From a bacterium (GTDB taxonomy: Bacteria > Bacillota_I > Bacilli_A > Acholeplasmatales > Acholeplasmataceae): a DNA stretch of 8,227 nucleotides. Under the pieces are notes generated by a model. It worked only from the letters and a program-made list of their open reading frames with translations. It had not been told where the DNA came from and searched no databases. Position numbers and translations under genes: made by a program. Shown here piece by piece: positions 1-6,624 of this stretch. The stretch lies in assembly GCA_018623895.1 (NCBI GenBank), contig JAAZUY010000023.1:1-8227 (forward strand). The letters run 5' to 3'. How positions within the stretch are numbered: the first letter of the stretch is position 1; every line of letters begins with the position of its first letter.

Positions 1-107
1 GGAAACAAAGTCAAAGGAAGCCTTATCAAAGAAAAAAGACCAAGTACAATAATTATTAATGTTCCCATTAGAACTGTTATTGGTTTTTTTACACTATATT
101 TACTCAT
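1..107 (-). CDS. RND-family efflux transporter permease, N-terminal fragment (cut by window edge)
   Basis: Only the first 35 codons lie in the window, and the gene runs off the left edge. The protein starts MSKYSVKKPITVLMG and continues as one hydrophobic helix (about residues 10-28) ending in RLPLTLF. This matches the usual start of AcrB/HAE1-type RND permeases: a short amphipathic stretch with a basic pair and proline (V-K-K-P), transmembrane helix 1, then a positively charged turn before the large extracytoplasmic domain. Proteins of this family use the proton gradient to export drugs, lipids or other small molecules across the inner membrane, often with a membrane-fusion partner. The start is supported by GAGAGGA at 119-113, five bases upstream of the ATG. 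The gene is separated from the pmbA-like gene by a terminator and has its own candidate promoter, so it is probably a separate transcription unit. Its substrate and exact RND subfamily cannot be judged from 35 residues. Confidence 0.75.
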   Translation of the reverse strand, partial: MSKYSVKKPITVLMGTLIIIVLGLFSLIRLPLTLF

Positions 108-140
108 TTTATTCCTCTCACAAAAAATTTTATTATGTCT

Positions 141-167
141 ATTATATTAGATATTCGATTTAAACAA
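141..167 (-). promoter_or_regulatory. Candidate sigma70-type promoter for the RND permease gene
   Basis: On the minus strand a perfect TATAAT lies at 146-141, with TTGTTT at 167-162 as a weak -35 box (15-base spacer; reading one base further out gives TTTGTT with 16). The predicted start of transcription, around 134, lies upstream of the RBS at 119-113. The position just after the terminator at 211-235 makes sense for a new transcription unit. The surroundings are very AT-rich, so the -10 could be a chance match. Confidence 0.45.
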
Positions 168-210
168 AAATTTAAAATGAAAATATTCATAAAAAAATAT
201 AAATTCACAT

Positions 211-235
211 AAAAAAGAGGATTAACCCCCTTTTT
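211..235 (-). terminator. Rho-independent terminator of the ABC-tldD-pmbA operon
   Basis: Read on the minus strand, AAAAAGGGG (235-227), a six-base loop GTTAAT (226-221) and CCTCTTTTT (220-212) form a nine-pair stem. The stem includes one G-U wobble and is followed by a U run. The wobble exists only in the minus-strand RNA. In plus-strand RNA the same position would be an A-C mismatch, so the hairpin points towards termination of the minus-strand operon. The first stem bases overlap the TAA stop of the pmbA-like gene (236-234). Confidence 0.75.
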
Positions 236-1550
236 ATTTTTGACCACTTATTGATAATTTTTTCACATGTAAACTTGGACTGCCTACTCCTGATGTGTTA
301 AATTTTAAATCATTTCCTATTCCGCTAACACTATTTAATAATTCAAAGAAGTTTCCTGAGACTACTATCATCTTCACAGGTCTACTTAATTTTCCTTTTT
401 CGATTTTGAAACCGTTAGCTTGTAGCGAAAATTCACCACTAATAGTTTTAACGCCTGCATGTAAGCCTGCCAACCCTGTTATATATACTCCTTGATCAAT
501 TTTTTCTATCAATTGATCAAAATTTTTATCTCCTGGTTCTAAATACAAGTTTGACATTGAAATACCTCCACCAAATCCATTACCTGTTGGGTCTGTTTTT
601 GCCATAGCTGCAGTTTTTAAATTATTAATAAATCCTTGAAATATTCCATTTTTTACAATACTTTTTTTATTACAAGCAACTCCCTCATCATCAAATGAGT
701 ATTGAAAATAAGCTTTTTCAGAAAAAGGATCATCTACTAAATTAATATCTTCTTGAAATATTTTCTTATTAACTTTTTCCTTAAAAGGGGTGAGGTTTCT
801 TAATGCAGCTTCTGCAGAAAAAAGATTCAAGAAAACAGATAATAAGTCAGAAAAGGTTTCATTTGAAAAAACAACAGGATACTCTTTCGTTTCAATTGAT
901 TTAGCTCCAATCTTACTTAATCCTTTTTCTAAAATTTTACTAGCTAACTTTGATGGATCAAATTCTCTGTAATCTTTAAAAATATCAACTTCATATGCAG
1001 TAATCTTTTCTTCCCCATCCTTAAATACTCCAATTGCATATGCGTATGCCATTGTATTTTTTCTTGACAAATTTAACCCTTTTGTATTAATTATAGATGT
1101 TTCACTAGAGTTTTCATGATATACAGCTGCTTGAAGATTCTCAACATGACTATTTTCTCTAATTTTTTTTTCAAGTAATAACAGGTCTTTTACTTTTTGT
1201 TGAGTTTCAATCGAATCAAAATCAAATATTTCTGTATTTATTTTTCTGTATGACTTTGATCCCTCAAATATAATTGCCGGTTCATTTGCAGTTAGTGCCT
1301 TAGCATTATCAATTAATTTATCTATCATATTTTCGATAGTTGAATCTGAGATATGTTCAAATTGAACTTCTCCCATTTTTTCTTGATAAACTCCTCTAAG
1401 ACTTATTTTGGAAACTGTTGAAATTGTATTTTGCTCAACTTTTCCTTCATAAACCTTTAAATCTACGGAATTATTTTTTGTGATATAAGCCTCTAGATCT
1501 GTTAATCCTTTTTTTTCACCTAGTTTGAATAACTCTGAAATATTTATCAT
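234..1550 (-). CDS. pmbA: PmbA/TldE, partner subunit of the TldD/PmbA metalloprotease
   Basis: This 438-residue protein is close to the family's usual length of about 450. It belongs to the TldD/PmbA family but lacks the HExxxH zinc motif seen in the neighbouring TldD, which is how PmbA (TldE) differs from TldD. Visible family features are the N-terminal strand-rich segment around residues 31-54 (LKVYEGKVEQ onward), FDDEG at 286-290, the glycine-rich NGFGGG at about 324-329 leading into SNLYLEPG, and the C-terminal GLHAGVKTISGEFSLQANGF at about 362-381. In characterised bacteria the TldD-TldE heterodimer is cytosolic. It removes leader peptides from ribosomal peptides such as microcin B17 and degrades unfolded peptides such as the CcdA antitoxin; TldE forms part of the chamber without binding the metal. 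The ATG overlaps the tldD stop as TAATG, and AGGGGAG at 1564-1558 lies seven bases upstream. This is the last gene of the operon and its stop lies inside the terminator stem. The pairing with tldD makes the call firm; the physiological substrate is unknown. Confidence 0.93.
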   Translation of the reverse strand: MINISELFKLGEKKGLTDLEAYITKNNSVDLKVYEGKVEQNTISTVSKISLRGVYQEKMGEVQFEHISDSTIENMIDKLIDNAKALTANEPAIIFEGSKSYRKINTEIFDFDSIETQQKVKDLLLLEKKIRENSHVENLQAAVYHENSSETSIINTKGLNLSRKNTMAYAYAIGVFKDGEEKITAYEVDIFKDYREFDPSKLASKILEKGLSKIGAKSIETKEYPVVFSNETFSDLLSVFLNLFSAEAALRNLTPFKEKVNKKIFQEDINLVDDPFSEKAYFQYSFDDEGVACNKKSIVKNGIFQGFINNLKTAAMAKTDPTGNGFGGGISMSNLYLEPGDKNFDQLIEKIDQGVYITGLAGLHAGVKTISGEFSLQANGFKIEKGKLSRPVKMIVVSGNFFELLNSVSGIGNDLKFNTSGVGSPSLHVKKLSISGQK

Positions 1551-2932
1551 TATCTTTCTCCCCTTCCGCCTACAGTAATTTTTGAAACTCTAATCGTTGG
1601 TTGCCCGACATCAGTTGGTATCGAACCAGAAATTGATCCACACATACCTTGTCCAAAATCAAGATTATTTGCTACTCTGTCAATTTTAAATAATACTTCG
1701 TGACCTTTTCCAATTAGCATGGCACCTTTAACTGCTTTAGTAAGCTCTCCATTTTCAATCATATATCCCTCTGTCACAGCAAAATTGAATTCTCCTGTTG
1801 CTGGAGAAACTTGACCCCCTCCTAATTGTTTTGCAAACAATCCATACTTCGTGTCTTTAATAATTTCTTTGTAATTTTCTTTTCCGTTAGCAATATATGT
1901 AGTATTCATTCTAGATGTTGGAGGATATTTATAATTTTGACGGCGACCTGATCCAGTTGTTTGATGTTTCATTTTAAATGAATTTCTATAATCAACTAAA
2001 TAACTTTTGAGAATTCCATTTTCTATTAATAAATTCTTTTGCGTTTTTTTACCTTCATCATCAAATGTAGTTCTTCCCCATGCACCTGGTGCATCTCCAT
2101 CATCATATGCTGTCACAACATCAGAACCTATCTTCTCTCCTAATTTTCCTACAAACGGAGAAAGTCCCTTTGCTATTGCAGTCGCTTCTAATGGATGACC
2201 ACAAGCTTCATGAAAAATAACTCCGCCCCAACCTTTGTGAAGCACAACAGGCATTTCTTGTGCGACAATATCCTCAGCTGAAAGCATCAATATCGATCTT
2301 TCAGCTACATCGTCAGCCATATGTTTAAAGTCAATTTTATCAAATATTTCAAACCCCATAGATCGCCCAGGCCCTTCAAATACCTGTTGCATATTTCCAT
2401 TTTCACTTGCAACAGACATAAGTATTACTCTTGCATAGTTTCTAATATCATCTTGATATATTCCTTCACTATTTACTACTAATATTTTCTGTTGCCAATG
2501 TAACAACATACTAATCGCCTGAACAATTCTTTTGTCATATTTTTTCATTCTATTAGATAATCCAATAAGAACATTTGCTTTAGTTGTCTGAGAGACTTCA
2601 TCCATTGGCTTTTCGATATCATTTTTAAAAGGTTTAGAATTTCCAATATCTTTTGACTTGGATGGTTTTCCTGTAAAAGATCCTCGTAGTTTTTTGATTA
2701 GATCAAAAAGACTTTTTTCTGTAATATCATTAGTATAACCATACACTACATCCGAATTTTTGATTAGCCTTACCCCAGCTCCATGAATGTTACTAAAATT
2801 TGTATCTGTCACTTCACCTGAAGTCACTCTTAGACTTGATCTGTTAGTATCCTCGAAAAAAATTTCAGCGAAATCTGCTCCCGTTTTCAATGATTCATCT
2901 AATAAAAATTTTAATTTACTTTTATCTAACAT
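1550..2932 (-). CDS. tldD: TldD, zinc metalloprotease subunit of the TldD/PmbA complex
   Basis: The product is 460 residues from the chosen start (E. coli TldD is about 481). The catalytic motif is plain: GWGGVIFHEACGHPLEA, with HExxxH at His241-Glu242-His246. A C-terminal cysteine (Cys431 in GQGMCGSISG) sits where the family's third zinc ligand is found. GRRQNYKYPPTSRMNTT at about 329-345 is another strongly conserved block. TldD binds zinc and does the proteolysis inside a barrel formed with PmbA/TldE, accepting unfolded or leader peptides in the cytosol. The ATG at 2932 is preferred over the in-frame ATG at 2950 because AGGAGA (2944-2939) precedes it by exactly six bases; the longer form would place that RBS inside the coding sequence. 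The gene overlaps the end of the preceding ABC gene by 11 bases and ends in TAATG with pmbA, so coupled translation of the two subunits is likely. No catalytic residue looks altered. Targets in this organism cannot be read from the sequence. Confidence 0.95.
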   Translation of the reverse strand: MLDKSKLKFLLDESLKTGADFAEIFFEDTNRSSLRVTSGEVTDTNFSNIHGAGVRLIKNSDVVYGYTNDITEKSLFDLIKKLRGSFTGKPSKSKDIGNSKPFKNDIEKPMDEVSQTTKANVLIGLSNRMKKYDKRIVQAISMLLHWQQKILVVNSEGIYQDDIRNYARVILMSVASENGNMQQVFEGPGRSMGFEIFDKIDFKHMADDVAERSILMLSAEDIVAQEMPVVLHKGWGGVIFHEACGHPLEATAIAKGLSPFVGKLGEKIGSDVVTAYDDGDAPGAWGRTTFDDEGKKTQKNLLIENGILKSYLVDYRNSFKMKHQTTGSGRRQNYKYPPTSRMNTTYIANGKENYKEIIKDTKYGLFAKQLGGGQVSPATGEFNFAVTEGYMIENGELTKAVKGAMLIGKGHEVLFKIDRVANNLDFGQGMCGSISGSIPTDVGQPTIRVSKITVGGRGER

Positions 2933-4730
2933 TTTTTTTCTCCTTATCATATTGAATTTTGTATAAATTATAATAGCTACCTCTAATTTTTAATAATTCT
3001 TGATGATTTCCTCTTTCTATAATTTTTCCATTATTTAGTACTAATATTTTATCAGCATGTTGTATAGTTGAAAGTCTATGTGCAACAATAATCATGGTTG
3101 AAATATTCATCATTCTTTCTAAAGATTTTTGAATTATTTCTTCGCTTTCTGAATCTATATTTGAAGTTGCCTCATCTAACATCATTAATGACGGATTATA
3201 TAAAACCGTTCTAGCAAAAGAAATTAATTGTTTCTCTCCAGAAGAGAAATTATTTCCCCTCTCTAAAACAAATTTATCATATTTTTCCTTAAAACCACTA
3301 ACAATTGAATCTAAGCCAACAAATCTTGAAGCTTCAATTATATTTTCTAAAGATTTATTATTATCAAACAAACTAATATTTTGTTCTATTGTACCACTAA
3401 ACAAAAAAACATCTTGCATCATTTGTCCAATGAATTTTCTTAAAGAGCTTCTATTTATATCTCTTATATCTATGCCATCGATATATATATTTCCTTTTTG
3501 AACCTCGTAATCTCTAACAATAAGTTTTAATATTGTAGATTTACCCGAACCTGTAGGTCCTACTAGAGCTATTGTTTCATCTTTGTTTAACTTAAAACTA
3601 ACATTTTTTAATACCCATTCATTAGGTATGTAATTAAACCATACATTTTTAAACTCTATTTCTCCATTAAATGAATCTAAAGATATAGAATCAATTTTAT
3701 CTTGTATGGTTGGTTTTGTATCAAGAACATCAAAAACTTTTTCTGCACTTGCAAAAGCATTTTGGAGCAAATTAAATTCTTCTGCAATTTGAAGAATTGG
3801 CTGAAAAAACTCTCTCACATAATAATAAAAACTGAATAATAAACCACTTGTGAAAGGAATTAAATAAATTGCATTGTTGATAACATCCAAAGCTCCATAA
3901 TATAGTATAAAAACAACCCCAACAATTGACAACAAATATATTAATGGTCTGTATATCCCAAATATAAATATTTCTTTTAAGTAACTATTTTTCAATTTTG
4001 AAGATTTATTCAAAAAATCTGTGTTTATTTTTTCTTCTTGATTAAAACTTTGAATAATTTTTATTCCAGATAAATTCTCTGATAAGTATGCATTAATATT
4101 TGAAACTCCACTTCTTACTTCTCTATAATTTTGTCTAGAATATTTTCTAAATATAATTGCTGCAATTATCACAACTGGCAAGAATAATAATAAAATTAAA
4201 GTTAATTTGTAGTTAATGATAAAAAGAATACCTAATGTTCCCAAAAGAAAAAATATATTTTTGATTAAATTTGCAGCAATTCCAGTATACATTTCAGATA
4301 ATGTATTTGTATCATTCATCACCCTTGTAACAAGTTTTCCAACAGGTACTTGGTTTATTTGATCAGGTCCTAAATTATTTATATGATCAAATGTTTGAAG
4401 TCTAATTGACTTTATAATATTCTGACCAATTTCTTGTAACCATAAGTTATGAAAATATTCCGCGACAATATCTAAAATAAAAGATAAAAAGAAACCTACA
4501 GAATAATAAACAATTAAAGTAAGCTTCTCTTCAAGAGTTAATTGATTATTTGATATAGCATCAATTGTTAGTCCCAATAAAAATGCAGGTATAAGTCTCA
4601 TAATTGTTGAAAAAACCATTAAAATTACAGATGAAAAAAACTTCTTTTTTTCTGGTTTTATGTAGGTTACTAACCTTTTAAATATATCCAAATCTGATAT
4701 ATTTCTTGTGTACTCTTTGAAATCTTTCAT
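2922..4730 (-). CDS. Heterodimeric ABC exporter, half-transporter B (catalytic-glutamate subunit)
   Basis: This 602-residue half-transporter has an N-terminal membrane domain with six hydrophobic helices (about 31-59, 70-93, 151-172, 175-194, 254-279, 287-305) fused to an ATPase domain. The ATPase motifs are Walker A GPTGSGKST (391-399), Q-loop Gln439, an altered signature NFSSGEKQ (SSGEK at 496-500), Walker B LMMLDE (515-520) with catalytic Glu520, and switch histidine His551 in VAHRLST. The upstream half-transporter shows the reverse pattern: intact signature, Asp in place of the glutamate. That complementary asymmetry is the mark of heterodimeric exporters such as BmrCD, LmrCD and TM287/288, which leave one functional and one degenerate ATP site. 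Substrates of such pairs are usually hydrophobic drugs, lipids or peptides; no peptidase C39 domain is present. The ATG overlaps the upstream stop as TAATG, with only a weak GAAGAG at 4746-4741, so translation probably depends on reinitiation. The C-terminal end runs 11 bases into tldD. The substrate is unassigned. Confidence 0.93.
   Translation of the reverse strand: MKDFKEYTRNISDLDIFKRLVTYIKPEKKKFFSSVILMVFSTIMRLIPAFLLGLTIDAISNNQLTLEEKLTLIVYYSVGFFLSFILDIVAEYFHNLWLQEIGQNIIKSIRLQTFDHINNLGPDQINQVPVGKLVTRVMNDTNTLSEMYTGIAANLIKNIFFLLGTLGILFIINYKLTLILLLFLPVVIIAAIIFRKYSRQNYREVRSGVSNINAYLSENLSGIKIIQSFNQEEKINTDFLNKSSKLKNSYLKEIFIFGIYRPLIYLLSIVGVVFILYYGALDVINNAIYLIPFTSGLLFSFYYYVREFFQPILQIAEEFNLLQNAFASAEKVFDVLDTKPTIQDKIDSISLDSFNGEIEFKNVWFNYIPNEWVLKNVSFKLNKDETIALVGPTGSGKSTILKLIVRDYEVQKGNIYIDGIDIRDINRSSLRKFIGQMMQDVFLFSGTIEQNISLFDNNKSLENIIEASRFVGLDSIVSGFKEKYDKFVLERGNNFSSGEKQLISFARTVLYNPSLMMLDEATSNIDSESEEIIQKSLERMMNISTMIIVAHRLSTIQHADKILVLNNGKIIERGNHQELLKIRGSYYNLYKIQYDKEKKNVR
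2939..2944 (-). promoter_or_regulatory. RBS that sets the tldD start
   Basis: AGGAGA on the minus strand is followed by six A residues and then the ATG at 2932. It lies inside the last codons of the ABC exporter gene, so ribosomes finishing that gene arrive directly at the tldD start. It is the reason the shorter tldD start is preferred over the ATG at 2950. Confidence 0.8.
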
Positions 4731-6472
4731 TAAATATTCATCTCTTCTAATTTTTGTTTTTTTACCATTTCTCTATATAATTCTGATGACTTTAACAAGT
4801 TTTCATGTTTATCCATCGCTACAACTTTTCCTTTATCCATAAGTATAATTCTATCCATATTTTTAACTGTTGAAATTCTGTGCGCAATAAAAATTGTAGT
4901 TCTGTTTTTTCTAATTTTTTGGAGATTATTGATAATCGCCTCTTCGGTTTTAGTATCAACAGATGATACTGAATCATCTAAAATTAAGATTTCTGGATCT
5001 TTAGCAAGAGCTCTAGCTATGGATATCCTTTGTTTTTGTCCTCCTGAAATTGTTACTCCTCTTTCACCAAGAACCGTATCATATTTTTCTTTAAAATTTA
5101 TAATATTGTCATGTACATCTGCTAGCTTACTTGAGTCTATGACTTTTTGATCTGAATAATTCTTATCTAAGCCAAAAGCAATATTATAACTTACAGTCTC
5201 AGAAAACAAAAAATTATCTTGTGGAACATAACCCATCAAATTTCTAACATTTTTGATTGATAGTTCCATTATGTCTATACCATCTATAAACAATTGCTTT
5301 TCATTTACATTATATGTTCTCAAAAACAAATCTACTAAGCTACTTTTTCCACTTCCTGTTTTTCCTAAAATACCAACCATTTCTCCTTTATTTATTTTGA
5401 AGGATACATTATCTAATACATTTTTGTCACCATCAGGATATTTGAAAGATAGATTTTTCAACTCTATATTTCCCGATAAATTTTTAATGACGATATTTTC
5501 AGGATCCTTAACAGTAACAGCTGAATCTAGAAATTCAGATATCCTTACTGCGCTAGCTTTCGCCTGAGATTGAATTGAAAAAAACCTTGCTAAAGCAAAG
5601 GTCGGCCATAATAAAGTAAAAAAGTATGCTAAATATTGTGCAAGTTCACCAGGTGTTAAACCATCAGAAAAAGAAATTACATTTATACTTCCATAGATGA
5701 TTACAAACATTATAATTATGTTTTCTATTAATCTTATTATGATCTCAAAAAATATATTTATTTTTACATAGCTTATCGTCTTTGAGTAAAGTTTTTCACT
5801 TTTCTTTCTAAAAAAACTACTTTGACTTATTTCCTTTACAAATGCTTTTATTACAGACAATCCAGAAAAGTTTTCTTGAGTAAAATCACTCAATTCTTCA
5901 AAAGATTTTTGTCTAATTTTAAATCTTTTTCTCATTTTTTTAATAATGAAGTAAGATACAAATGATAGCAACATAAGTGGGAAAATTACAAATAGTGTTA
6001 AATTAGAATTTAGCGAAAACATACGAAATAAAGCAAAAGATCCTAATGTTATTGCATCAAAAATAAGTAATATACCTGGTCCATAAATTTTTCTTACAGC
6101 CTCTAAATCATTTGTGTAAAGAGCCATCATTGCACCAACTTTTTGTTTAGAATAAAAATCTTGTTGAAGTGCCGTGGAATGTCTAAACATCTTATTCATA
6201 AGATCAAACTGTATATTTCTTGATGCACCAAAAATAGTATATCTCCAAATAAATCTACCTGCTGTAACGACCAAAGCAATTAAAACTATAGATGTTATCA
6301 AATTAAAAACAATCTCAAAATTTTGATTGCCTTCTAAAACATCTATTATTTCTCCAACATATTGAGGAATATACAATTGCAAATAATCAATAAAAATTAA
6401 AACTGATATTCCAATAATGTAGGAGAGTAGATAATCAATATAGTATTTTTTAAAGTGTCTCATCAATAACAT
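4730..6472 (-). CDS. Heterodimeric ABC exporter, half-transporter A (degenerate-site subunit)
   Basis: The product is 580 residues from the chosen start, with six hydrophobic helices (about 14-36, 56-76, 131-152, 157-177, 238-263, 277-298) followed by an ATPase domain. Motifs are Walker A GKTGSGKSS (370-378), Q-loop Gln418 in VPQDNFLF, an intact signature SGGQK (476-480), Walker B ILILDD ending at Asp499-Asp500, and switch histidine His531 in IAHRIST. Asp500 stands where active ABC ATPases have the catalytic glutamate, so the site built on this subunit's Walker motifs should hydrolyse ATP poorly. Its good signature completes the active site of its partner. The subunit sits in the cytoplasmic membrane and acts with the downstream half-transporter. 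The ATG at 6472 is chosen because AGGGGA at 6484-6479 sits six bases upstream; in-frame ATGs at 6514 and 6490 have no usable RBS. It is the first gene of the operon, with a good promoter at 6560-6532. Multidrug or peptide export are both possible. Confidence 0.93.
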   Translation of the reverse strand: MLLMRHFKKYYIDYLLSYIIGISVLIFIDYLQLYIPQYVGEIIDVLEGNQNFEIVFNLITSIVLIALVVTAGRFIWRYTIFGASRNIQFDLMNKMFRHSTALQQDFYSKQKVGAMMALYTNDLEAVRKIYGPGILLIFDAITLGSFALFRMFSLNSNLTLFVIFPLMLLSFVSYFIIKKMRKRFKIRQKSFEELSDFTQENFSGLSVIKAFVKEISQSSFFRKKSEKLYSKTISYVKINIFFEIIIRLIENIIIMFVIIYGSINVISFSDGLTPGELAQYLAYFFTLLWPTFALARFFSIQSQAKASAVRISEFLDSAVTVKDPENIVIKNLSGNIELKNLSFKYPDGDKNVLDNVSFKINKGEMVGILGKTGSGKSSLVDLFLRTYNVNEKQLFIDGIDIMELSIKNVRNLMGYVPQDNFLFSETVSYNIAFGLDKNYSDQKVIDSSKLADVHDNIINFKEKYDTVLGERGVTISGGQKQRISIARALAKDPEILILDDSVSSVDTKTEEAIINNLQKIRKNRTTIFIAHRISTVKNMDRIILMDKGKVVAMDKHENLLKSSELYREMVKKQKLEEMNI

Positions 6473-6478
6473 TATGTT

Positions 6479-6484
6479 TCCCCT
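6479..6484 (-). promoter_or_regulatory. RBS that sets the start of ABC half-transporter A
   Basis: AGGGGA on the minus strand is followed by the six-base spacer AACATA and the ATG at 6472. Upstream in-frame ATGs at 6514 and 6490 lack such a site. A further ATG at 6463 would be 15 bases from this RBS, which is too far. Confidence 0.75.
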
Positions 6485-6531
6485 AATCATTCTAACACTT
6501 TTTAATAACTTCATCAGTTATTTGAGTTATA

Positions 6532-6560
6532 ATAATAAAAATTAACATATTTTTTGTAAA
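6532..6560 (-). promoter_or_regulatory. Promoter of the ABC-ABC-tldD-pmbA operon
   Basis: On the minus strand TTTACA (6560-6555) and TATTAT (6537-6532) are separated by exactly 17 bases. Each box matches five of six consensus sigma70/sigmaA positions. Transcription would start near 6525, giving a leader of about 53 bases before the ATG at 6472. The leader is too short for a known riboswitch and no attenuator-like hairpin stands out. Confidence 0.6.
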
Positions 6561-6561
6561 T
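6541..6561. repeat. Imperfect inverted repeat over the operon promoter, possible operator
   Basis: ATTAACA (6541-6547) and TGTAAAT (6555-6561) form an inverted repeat of seven-base arms around a seven-base AT spacer, matching at six of seven positions. It covers the -35 box and most of the spacer of the operon promoter, where a repressor would block transcription. The arms are AT-rich and such a match can arise by chance here. No regulator gene is seen in the window. Confidence 0.25.
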
Positions 6562-6583
6562 ACCTTTTTTTTAAAACTATGCT

Positions 6584-6592
6584 TGATATAAT
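6584..6592 (+). promoter_or_regulatory. Extended -10 promoter for pepT
   Basis: TGATATAAT on the plus strand is a perfect TATAAT preceded by the TGn extension. No good -35 lies 16-18 bases upstream, where there is only a T-run, which fits an extended -10 promoter. Transcription would start near 6599, leaving a leader of about 26 bases that contains the pepT RBS at 6613-6618. Confidence 0.6.
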
Positions 6593-6612
6593 ATTTTTAT
6601 AGTTTTTTGTCG

Positions 6613-6618
6613 AAAGGA
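6613..6618 (+). promoter_or_regulatory. RBS that sets the pepT start
   Basis: AAAGGA is followed by six bases (ATAAAT) and the ATG at 6625. An in-frame TTG at 6607 would put this RBS inside the gene, so the ATG is preferred. Confidence 0.75.
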
Positions 6619-6624
6619 ATAAAT

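Noticed and set aside
211..235. The hairpin acting as a bidirectional terminator
   Set aside because: In plus-strand RNA the wobble pair becomes an A-C mismatch, and no plus-strand gene lies upstream that would need it.
295..495. Plus-strand open frame of 66 codons
   Set aside because: Antisense to the conserved C-terminal part of pmbA, with no RBS and no recognisable motif.
5253..5567. Plus-strand open frame of 104 codons, fairly hydrophobic
   Set aside because: It lies wholly antisense to the ATPase domain of half-transporter A, has no RBS, and its apparent character follows from the complementary codons.
6473..6514. Longer N-terminus for half-transporter A starting at the ATG at 6514
   Set aside because: No RBS precedes 6514 or 6490, and the strong AGGGGA would fall inside the gene; the basic 14-residue extension does not belong to the family core.
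234..6624. A hidden precursor peptide gene for the ABC-TldD/PmbA system
   Set aside because: I looked for short RBS-led frames in the two spacers (108-233 and 6473-6624) and in the gene ends and saw none; the genes are packed without room for one.
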